From UBA9676 sp036522155 (GTDB taxonomy: Bacteria; Actinomycetota; Actinomycetes; Streptosporangiales; Streptosporangiaceae): 37,239 nt of DNA. A program made the position numbers and the translations under genes. Below, piece after piece: positions 1-6,443 of the stretch. Under the pieces are notes generated by a model. That model saw only the letters and a program-made list of their open reading frames with translations, was not told the DNA's origin and did not search any database. Where the stretch lies: assembly GCA_036522155.1 (NCBI GenBank), contig DATDGI010000202.1:1-37239 (forward strand). The letters run 5' to 3'. Every line of letters begins with the position of its first letter. The stretch's first letter is position 1.

Positions 1-63
1 ATTGACGTTGTGGCCCTGTGGGGGCTGTGCGCCTACGGCAGCCGCGAGAACGTGGCCGCATAG
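1..63 (+). CDS. C-terminal end of an upstream gene (partial, unrecognised)
   Basis: Frame 1 is open from the window edge to a TAG at 61-63 and reads about 20 residues ending ...CAYGSRENVAA. The codon composition (G/C at third positions) fits a real coding tail, and the following permease starts about 50 bases later on the same strand, so the two may be co-transcribed. Too little is present to name a family. It could also be chance open frame in GC-rich DNA. Confidence 0.35.
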   Translation: MDVVALWGLCAYGSRENVAA

Positions 64-114
64 AACTCCAGGCCGGGCCGGCGGCCTGTCACGGCTGGTG
101 TTCCCTAACCGCCG

Positions 115-1857
115 GTGGCGGTGATGTTCAAGCTGGCGCGCGGGCTGAGCCCCTCGTCCTTCCATCGCGAGTGGCTGGGCAAGGACATTGTGGCGGGGGT
201 TGTGCTGACGACCCTGCTGGTTCCGCAGGGCATGGCCTACGCCGAACTGGCCGGCCTGCCTCCGATCACCGGCCTGTACACGTCCATCATGTGCCTGCTC
301 GGGTATGCGGTGTTCGGCCCGTCACGCATTCTGGTCCTGGGCCCGGACTCCTCGCTCGGCCCGATGATCGCTGCGACGATCCTGCCGCTCATCGCGGCCA
401 AGGGCGACCCGGAGCGGGCAGTCGCGCTGGCGTCGATGCTCGCGATCATGGTCGCGGTGATCATGACCGTGGCCGGTGTGGCGAAGCTCGGGTTCATCGC
501 CGATCTGATTTCCAAGCCGACGATGATCGGCTACATGAACGGCCTGGCGCTCACGATCCTGGTCGGGCAGCTGCCCAAGCTGTTCGGGTTCAAGGTCGAG
601 GCCGAGGGCCTGATCGGTGAGTTCACCGGGTTCGTCAAAGGGCTCGCGCACGGTGAGGCAGTTGCCGCCGCGGCGGTGGTCGGGATCGCCGGAATCCTGC
701 TGATCCTGGTGCTGCAGCGCTGGCTGCCCAAGGTGCCGGCGGTGCTCATCATGGTTGTGCTCGCGATCGCCGCGACCACGGTCTTCAGCCTGGCCTCCCG
801 CGGTGTCAGCCTGGTTGGAGTGCTGCCCAAGGGTTTTCCGCCGCCCACGCTTCCGTCCGTGCGCCTAGCCGATCTCGGGCCCCTGTTCGCCGGGGCACTG
901 GGCATTGCCGTGGTCTCCCTCGCCGACACGATTTCCACCGCGTCGGCCTTCGCCGCCCGCACCGGGCAGGAGATCGATGGTAACGGCGAGATGATCGGCA
1001 TCGGCGCGGCGAACCTGGCGGCCGGCCTCTTCCAGGGCTTCCCGGTCAGCACGAGCGGGTCGCGCACAGCGGTGGCGGAACGGTCAGGCGCAAAGACCCA
1101 GCTCACCGGGGTCACCGGCGCCGCTCTGATCACTCTCATGATCGTGCTGGTACCGGGATTGTTCCGGAACCTGCCCCAGCCCGCGCTGGCCGCCGTGGTG
1201 ATCACCGCAGCGCTGTCCCTCGCCGACATCCCGGGCACGGTGCGGCTCTGGCGGCAGCGCAAGGCGGAGTTCCTGCTGGCGATCGCGGCCTTCCTCGGTG
1301 TCGCCCTGCTGGGGGTGCTGCCCGGGATCGCGATCGCGGTCGGCCTCTCGATTCTCAACGTGTTCCGGCGGGCGTGGTGGCCCTACGACACGGTGCTCGG
1401 GCGGGTGGAAGGGCTGGCGGGCTATCACGACACCCGCTCCCACCCGGGCGCCAGCAGACTGCCGGGCCTGGTGATCTACCGGTTCGATGCGCCGCTGTTC
1501 TTCGCCAACGCCAAGACGTTCCGCGACGAGGTCAGGCGGCTGGCTACCGCTGAGCCGAAGCCGCACTGGATCGTCATCGCGGCCGAGCCGGTGACGGACG
1601 TGGATACCACCGCTTCCGACGTGCTGGAGGAACTGGACGAGGCGCTGAACGCCCAGGGCATTTCCCTGGTGTTCGCGGAACTCAAGGACCCGGTGCGGCG
1701 CAAGATCGAGCGTTATGGGCTGACCCGCACGATCGACCCCCACCACTTCTTCCCGACCATTGGGGCTGCTGTCGCCGCCTTCCGCCAGGAGACCGGGACC
1801 GACTGGCCCGCCGGCACCAGCCAGCCGCATGACATCCCCGCACCGCCGGTCGGCTGA
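115..1857 (+). CDS. SulP family anion permease with STAS domain
   Basis: This 580-aa protein is a SulP/SLC26-type inner-membrane transporter, usually for sulfate, bicarbonate or another small anion. The N-terminus carries the family signature (LVPQGMAYAELAGLPP, then GLYTS and a GPSR...GPDSS stretch, about residues 37-85). About ten hydrophobic segments follow, with the core motif FPVSTSGSRTAVAERSGAKTQ near residues 310-335. A cytoplasmic STAS domain fills the last ~130 residues (VIYRFDAPLFFANAKTFRDEV to VAAFRQE). Length is normal for the family. GTG115, GTG121 and ATG124 are all possible starts and none has a clear Shine-Dalgarno. The substrate cannot be told from sequence. A 27-bp tandem duplication overlaps its stop codon. 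Confidence 0.93.
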   Translation: MAVMFKLARGLSPSSFHREWLGKDIVAGVVLTTLLVPQGMAYAELAGLPPITGLYTSIMCLLGYAVFGPSRILVLGPDSSLGPMIAATILPLIAAKGDPERAVALASMLAIMVAVIMTVAGVAKLGFIADLISKPTMIGYMNGLALTILVGQLPKLFGFKVEAEGLIGEFTGFVKGLAHGEAVAAAAVVGIAGILLILVLQRWLPKVPAVLIMVVLAIAATTVFSLASRGVSLVGVLPKGFPPPTLPSVRLADLGPLFAGALGIAVVSLADTISTASAFAARTGQEIDGNGEMIGIGAANLAAGLFQGFPVSTSGSRTAVAERSGAKTQLTGVTGAALITLMIVLVPGLFRNLPQPALAAVVITAALSLADIPGTVRLWRQRKAEFLLAIAAFLGVALLGVLPGIAIAVGLSILNVFRRAWWPYDTVLGRVEGLAGYHDTRSHPGASRLPGLVIYRFDAPLFFANAKTFRDEVRRLATAEPKPHWIVIAAEPVTDVDTTASDVLEELDEALNAQGISLVFAELKDPVRRKIERYGLTRTIDPHHFFPTIGAAVAAFRQETGTDWPAGTSQPHDIPAPPVG

Positions 1858-1904
1858 GGCCGGGAACACGGCCAGATCGGCTGAGGCCGCGAACACGGCC
1901 AGAT
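1851..1904. repeat. 27-bp tandem duplication over the SulP stop codon
   Basis: Two head-to-tail 27-bp units (1851-1877 and 1878-1904) begin CGGCTGAGGCCG and end GAACACGGCCAGAT. They differ at a single base. The first unit contains the permease's TGA stop and the second repeats that TGA in the same frame, giving a tandem in-frame stop 27 bases later. It looks like a recent slippage or duplication event. Confidence 0.85.
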
Positions 1905-1986
1905 AAGCCCATGCCCCGTAGGCAGGCCTGGAAGAGGCCGCAGCGATGGCGTGCGTGGTTGCTGCCTCACGACGGCCCTGATGCCG

Positions 1987-2003
1987 TGATCTACGCGAGA
2001 TCA
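1987..2003. terminator. Candidate bidirectional terminator hairpin
   Basis: TGATCT (1987-1992) and AGATCA (1998-2003) form a perfect 6-bp stem around a 5-base loop. It lies immediately beyond the stop codon of the - strand small gene and downstream of the SulP permease, between convergent genes. There is no T-tract, which is common for actinobacterial terminators, so the call rests on position and symmetry. Confidence 0.35.
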
Positions 2004-2004
2004 G

Positions 2005-2223
2005 TCATCGCCCCGGTGGCTGTGCCACGAGACTCACGTCAATCACCTTGAGCCCTAGGCCGCTGATCCGTTCCATGAGCCCGGAGAGGGCTCCCTGGTC
2101 GGGCAGGTCGGCACGAAGAGTCGTGGTGCCCGGGCCTATGGTGATGTCGCAGTCGTCGAATGCCGCCGTTAGCGTGCTGCCCGCTTGACCCAAGAAGGTG
2201 ATCTCATAGATCTGTGATCGCAC
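2005..2223 (-). CDS. Conserved small protein of unknown function
   Basis: From GTG2223 this encodes 72 aa beginning V-R-S-Q-I-Y-E-I-T-F. It contains the pattern YEI-(16)-FDDCDITIGPGTTTLRADLPDQGAL followed by a predicted alpha/beta C-terminus (LMERISGLGLKVIDVSLV). From memory it resembles small actinobacterial hypothetical proteins found near LuxR or stress genes; no function is assigned. I chose GTG2223 because GAGG lies about 10 bases upstream and the recognisable fold starts there. GTG2256 and GTG2298 are in-frame alternatives that would add up to 25 low-complexity residues. It is convergent with the SulP permease and divergent from the LuxR regulator. Confidence 0.7.
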   Translation of the reverse strand: MRSQIYEITFLGQAGSTLTAAFDDCDITIGPGTTTLRADLPDQGALSGLMERISGLGLKVIDVSLVAQPPGR

Positions 2224-2547
2224 TGGGGTTATGCCTCGCAGTCCGCTGGTTGACACGGTCCTGCCAGCGTGCCTCGCCGGCCCGGGCTGCGTTATCACCC
2301 ATTCGTGGGTGACCCATGGCGTTCACCAGGACCCCTGTGACTCAGCCGCATGGGCCGGTGGTCGTGCCGAACTGTACTATCCCGGGCTGCTGGGCGGAAC
2401 CCCTGCTCCGAGTGATGCCCCGGCTTCCGCCAGGGGGGACCCTAGGGGGTAACGGTAGAGTCACGGCGGCGGCGGCAGGCCCACGGGGGGACTGCCAGGG
2501 ACTAGTACGGCCTGTGGTTCCGTCTGGGGCAGGGACTGCGGAGGGCT
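2224..2547. other. Divergent intergenic region upstream of the LuxR regulator
   Basis: These 324 bases separate the small - strand gene from the + strand LuxR regulator and contain no convincing gene. The features seen are the palindrome at 2295-2312, an A/T-richer patch with a possible -10 (TACTAT, 2375-2380), an 8-bp palindrome CCCTAGGG at 2440-2447 and a second possible -10 (TAGAGT, 2456-2461). No matching -35 boxes are obvious. The region is the likely control region for both divergent genes. Confidence 0.5.
2295..2312. promoter_or_regulatory. 18-bp palindrome upstream of the LuxR gene
   Basis: TCACCCA and TGGGTGA form a perfect 7-bp inverted repeat around TTCG. The same half-site architecture (TCACCC-W-N4-W-GGGTGA) recurs at 5195-5212, just past the other end of the LuxR gene. 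As DNA it could be an operator for a dimeric regulator; as RNA on the + strand it would be a UUCG-capped hairpin. No T-run follows and no + strand gene ends nearby, so a terminator role is less likely here. Confidence 0.5.
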
Positions 2548-5184
2548 GTGGCAGGGGATGCAACGATCCGGCACGGCGCCTCACCGGGCGCCCGGTTTGC
2601 GCTGACGAAGTTCCGGCCAATCACGCTGCCTCCCACGCTGGTGTCACGATCCGTGCTGCACAGCCGTCTGACAGAGGGCGCGGGCAAGCGCCTCACCCTT
2701 GTCGTGGGGTCGGCTGGCGCGGGCAAGAGCGTGCTTCTGGCGGACTGGGCGGCGGCCAGACCACCGGGGACGACTTCCTGGCTGTCCTGCGATCAAGCTG
2801 ACGCTGACCCGATCCGTTTCTGGACCGGCTTCATCGAGGCCCCCCGGGCGGTGGAGCCGGAATTCGGCACCGAAGCCGCCGAGTTGCTCGCCATGGACGG
2901 GGTCATGTCGGCCGATGTCACCGCGTCGATCGCCAACAATGCGGCGAGGCTGCCAGCGGGGTCGGCGATCATTGTGGACGACTTCCACTACGCGGCCGCC
3001 ACGGCTGGCAAGAACATGACCGACCTTGTCGAACAGTGGCCCGCGGAGACCGCTCAACTCGTGCTGTCCAGCCGCTTTGACCCTCCGCTGCGGCAGCACC
3101 GGCTGCGGATGGCGGGCGAGCTGTGTGAGCTCCGCGACCCTGACCTGCATTTCTCCCTGACCGAAAGCCACGACCTGCTGGCGAAGTTCGGCGTGGAGGT
3201 CACCGCTGCCGACCTGGAACTGCTCCATCAGCGTAGCGAAGGGTGGGCTGCGGCCCTGCAGATGGTGGCGCTGTCGCTGCGCGGCACCACGGACCCAGCC
3301 CGGGTAGCGCGGGCACTGGAGATCCACCGCCACACGATCGCCGAGTACTTCATCTCCGAAGTTCTCGATCAGCAGCCGGCTGAGGTGGCCGGGTTCATGC
3401 TGGACACGTCCGTCCTGGGCGAGATGACCGCGGGCGCATGCGCGGCGGTCACTGGCAGGCAGGACGCGGCGGCGCTGCTGCGCGGCATTGACGCGGCCAA
3501 CCTGTTCGTGGTGGCGCTCGATGAGGAGCGGACAGCATTCCGGTACCACCGCCTGGTGCGCCAGCTGCTGCGCGCTGAGCTGCGGGCCAGGCACCGGGAC
3601 CGGGAGCAGATGCTCCACCAGCGGGCGGCCGAATGGTTCGTGGCCACCGGTAACACATTGCTCGCGGCCCGCCACTTCTTTGGGGCGCGGCAGGTGGACC
3701 GGGCGCTGGCCCTTATGCGGGACCGGGTCGTGACCGATTACCTGCAGGATCCGAGGATGCCGGGAGCACTGGATCTCCGGATGATCCCCCCCTCGTTGCT
3801 AGCGGATTCTCCTGATCAGCTGCTGACGGTGGCGGCCGACCTGCTGATCCGCGGTGACACGGCTCGCGGCGGCGAGTACCTTGACGTGCTCGAGCAGACC
3901 CGGCCATCGCGCCCACTGGAGCCAAGGCTGGCGGCCCGGTACGCGGCGATGCGGTGCTTCCATTACGCCCTGACCGGCCAGCTGACCGAGGCGGCGGGGG
4001 AGGCCCTCAGGGCGCGGGCCATACAGCAGCGGACGCCGCTCACCGACGACTGGAATGTCACCGTCCCGTTGATCATGCTGCGCGTCTATGCGGCCCTGGA
4101 AGACGTCGAGGCAGTGCAGCGTGAGGCGGCGGTGGCCCTGGCGATGCCCACGCTCAGCGAACCGGCCAAGCTCGTGATCGTGCCCGGTGCGCGGGCACTG
4201 GCCTGGTTCGGGGCCGGCCGTCTCGGTGAAGCCGCCGATGCTGCCGGGGCCGCCGATGCAGAGGCGAGGCGGCTTGGATTCGAACGGCATTTCTTCGCCG
4301 TGGATTACCTCCGCGTACTGGCCGGCCTCGCCCTGGAGAGGCGGGATCTCGACACCGCCGAGCAGCTCGCCGAACAAGCCCTTTCCATAACAGAGCACCG
4401 GCGCCCCACCTTCGAGTTCCTGGCGCTGCTCGACCGGGCCCAGATCTGGGCCGCCCGGGGGCACGTCCGCGAAGCGCTGACCACAATCGAGGTTGCCCGT
4501 GACGTCATGGCTGGGACCAGGTCGCCGCTGCTGGCACGGGCGGATGAGCTGGCGGCGCTGCTGCGCCTGTCCCTCGGCGACCTGCGCTCCCCAGCCGGGC
4601 TGGCCACCGGCCTCCCCGCCGCCCACCGCAGGCTCCTGCTGGCCAGGATCGCGCTTGCCTCGGGCGATCACCACGCAGCGCAGGAATACCTGCAGTCGCC
4701 ATCGCTGAGCGACTTGACGCCGCGGCGCGCGCTGATGCGCCAGCTACTTCTGGCCGCTGCCGCGATCGAGCGCAGCGATCCCATGGCGGCCGGCGTCCTG
4801 GGCGGTGCCCTCCGCGCTGCCCGCCGCGGGAACTTCGTCAATACCGTCGTGACCTGCGCACCCCAGGTGACGAGTTATCTGATCGAGCATTCGACACAGC
4901 TACGGCCGGATCCGTTCGTCCGGCAACTGATTACCGCGGCTCTCGAGGTGCATGCCACGCAACGGGGTGCGTCTCCGCCGCGCGACATGCCCGCCGAGAC
5001 CCTGACAGCAGCCGAGATGCGCATCCTGAGGCTCCTGCCGACCAGCACGTACCTGCAGATGGCAGACACCCTCTTCGTTTCGCGCAACACGGTGAAGACC
5101 CATCTCCGGTCGATCTACCAGAAGCTCGGCGTGGCGTCCCGCTCGGAGGCCATTGAGCGGGCAGTTGAGCTGCGCCTGCTCTGA
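2548..5184 (+). CDS. MalT-like (LAL) LuxR family transcriptional regulator
   Basis: This 878-aa protein has the layout of large ATP-binding LuxR regulators: an N-terminal P-loop ATPase of the STAND class (Walker A GSAGAGKS at 54-61, Walker B IIVDDFHY at 141-148), a winged-helix region, a long helical TPR-like segment (about 350-800) and a C-terminal LuxR helix-turn-helix (LTAAEMRIL ... SRNTVKTHLRSIYQKLGVASRSEAIERA). Such proteins oligomerise on ATP and inducer binding to activate promoters. GTG2548 is the only GTG/ATG start after an in-frame TAG at 2503; GGAGGG precedes it with unusually short spacing. Likely targets are its own gene and the downstream PPK2/P-ATPase genes (inference). Matching palindromes flank it. 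Confidence 0.93.
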   Translation: MAGDATIRHGASPGARFALTKFRPITLPPTLVSRSVLHSRLTEGAGKRLTLVVGSAGAGKSVLLADWAAARPPGTTSWLSCDQADADPIRFWTGFIEAPRAVEPEFGTEAAELLAMDGVMSADVTASIANNAARLPAGSAIIVDDFHYAAATAGKNMTDLVEQWPAETAQLVLSSRFDPPLRQHRLRMAGELCELRDPDLHFSLTESHDLLAKFGVEVTAADLELLHQRSEGWAAALQMVALSLRGTTDPARVARALEIHRHTIAEYFISEVLDQQPAEVAGFMLDTSVLGEMTAGACAAVTGRQDAAALLRGIDAANLFVVALDEERTAFRYHRLVRQLLRAELRARHRDREQMLHQRAAEWFVATGNTLLAARHFFGARQVDRALALMRDRVVTDYLQDPRMPGALDLRMIPPSLLADSPDQLLTVAADLLIRGDTARGGEYLDVLEQTRPSRPLEPRLAARYAAMRCFHYALTGQLTEAAGEALRARAIQQRTPLTDDWNVTVPLIMLRVYAALEDVEAVQREAAVALAMPTLSEPAKLVIVPGARALAWFGAGRLGEAADAAGAADAEARRLGFERHFFAVDYLRVLAGLALERRDLDTAEQLAEQALSITEHRRPTFEFLALLDRAQIWAARGHVREALTTIEVARDVMAGTRSPLLARADELAALLRLSLGDLRSPAGLATGLPAAHRRLLLARIALASGDHHAAQEYLQSPSLSDLTPRRALMRQLLLAAAAIERSDPMAAGVLGGALRAARRGNFVNTVVTCAPQVTSYLIEHSTQLRPDPFVRQLITAALEVHATQRGASPPRDMPAETLTAAEMRILRLLPTSTYLQMADTLFVSRNTVKTHLRSIYQKLGVASRSEAIERAVELRLL

Positions 5185-5194
5185 GAGGCCGGGA

Positions 5195-5212
5195 TCACCC
5201 TCGGAAGGGTGA
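5195..5212. terminator. 18-bp palindrome/hairpin after the LuxR gene
   Basis: TCACCCT and AGGGTGA form a perfect 7-bp inverted repeat around CGGA, 10 bases after the LuxR stop codon. The position fits a transcription terminator for the regulator, although no T-tract follows. The half-sites match those of the palindrome at 2295-2312, so it may instead be an operator serving the PPK2 promoter downstream. Confidence 0.45.
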
Positions 5213-5413
5213 CGACGCCGCCTGGCGGCCCGAACACTATGCGATGGACCGACTCTGACCGAGCGGAGCAGACGACGCCGCACGCGTCACCGCGGGCCGA
5301 CCAGGGGTGAGTCATGACGGGTCCACGCCGGAAGGACCAAGCATGTCCGGCCGGGCGATAGCTCGATGCGCTCCGGCCTGAGCGTGATCCGGACGAAGGA
5401 GGGCTGATCGGCG

Positions 5414-6403
5414 ATGGCCGGCAAGATGACTGACAGGAGAGCGAAACGCATTGCGGAGTTCATCAAGCCGCTGCGGGTCAAGCCGGGATCCAGGGTGAAC
5501 CTGGCCAGGGACTTCGACCCGGCGTACAAGGCGGACTTCCTGAAGAAGAAGGACGGCCTGGAACTGCTCCGGACCGGCATCACGCTGCTCCGCGACTACC
5601 AGGCGCGGCTGGCCGCCCAGGACACCTATGGAGTGCTGGTGTGTCTCCAGGCGCTGGACGCAGGGGGCAAAGACGGGACGATTCGCCACGTGATGAGCGG
5701 GGTGAACCCGCAGGGCGTACACGTCACCGGCTTCAAGGTGCCTTCCGCGGACGAACTCGACCACGACTACCTATGGCGTTACGCCCGCCACCTGCCCGCG
5801 CGCGGCGACATCGGGATCTTCAACCGGTCTCATTACGAGGAAGTCCTGGTGGTACGGGTGCACCCAGAGAACCTCGACCGCCAGATGCTGCCGAAGGAGG
5901 CAAGGGGCAATGACGTGTGGAACCGCCGCTACCGCGAGATAAACGACTGGGAGCGGTACTTGTCCAGCAACGGGTTCCGGCTGGTAAAGCTCTATCTCAA
6001 CCTGTCGAAGGAGGAGCAACGGGCCCGCTTCCTCAAGCGGATCGACCTGCCGGAGAAGAACTGGAAGTTCTCCGCCGCTGACGCCAGGGAGCGCCAGCTA
6101 TGGGACGAATACCAGCGGGCGTTCTCGCAGATGCTGTCGGCCACCAGCACCCGGTGGGCGCCGTGGTACGTCATACCGGCCGACCGGAAATGGTTCGCAC
6201 GCATCTGCGCGGGCGCAATTCTCGCGCACACGCTCATCGAGATCGACCCGCAGTACCCGTCGGTAGGAGCGGACCAGCGGAAGCGGCTCGTGGCCGCCAA
6301 GCAGGAACTCGAAAGCCAGGCTCCCAAGGGCGCCCCGGCGGACCCGTACGCGGCGGCTGCCGCCGCTGACGACGGCAAGCCCGCCAGAAAGAACAGCAGG
6401 TGA
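5414..6403 (+). CDS. ppk2: Polyphosphate kinase 2 family protein (class III-like)
   Basis: This 329-aa cytoplasmic enzyme transfers phosphate between polyphosphate and nucleotides. It has the PPK2 P-loop (ALDAGGKDG, 81-88, in QALDAGGKDGTIRHVMSGVNPQG) and the Walker B region GDIGIFNRSHYEEVLVVRVHPE (131-152). The lid contains KRIDLPEKNWKFSAAD, then WAPWYVIPADRKWFARI. The FNRSHYE form (rather than FDRSWYNR of class I) suggests class III, whose members can phosphorylate AMP and ADP from polyphosphate; that is inference from family knowledge. The C-terminal ~35 residues are Ala/Lys-rich and probably disordered. ATG5414 has AAGGAGGG at 5396-5403. It sits 40 bases before the P-type ATPase, so the two are probably co-transcribed. 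Confidence 0.93.
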   Translation: MAGKMTDRRAKRIAEFIKPLRVKPGSRVNLARDFDPAYKADFLKKKDGLELLRTGITLLRDYQARLAAQDTYGVLVCLQALDAGGKDGTIRHVMSGVNPQGVHVTGFKVPSADELDHDYLWRYARHLPARGDIGIFNRSHYEEVLVVRVHPENLDRQMLPKEARGNDVWNRRYREINDWERYLSSNGFRLVKLYLNLSKEEQRARFLKRIDLPEKNWKFSAADARERQLWDEYQRAFSQMLSATSTRWAPWYVIPADRKWFARICAGAILAHTLIEIDPQYPSVGADQRKRLVAAKQELESQAPKGAPADPYAAAAAADDGKPARKNSR

Positions 6404-6443
6404 AAGGGGCGCGAGCATAGCCGGCCAGATCGGAGGCACGGAC

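Noticed and set aside
2436..2450. Possible DosR-type box around GGGACC-CTAG-GGGG
   Set aside because: The right half lacks GTCCC and the symmetry reduces to an 8-bp CCCTAGGG palindrome, so a dormancy-regulon site is not supported.
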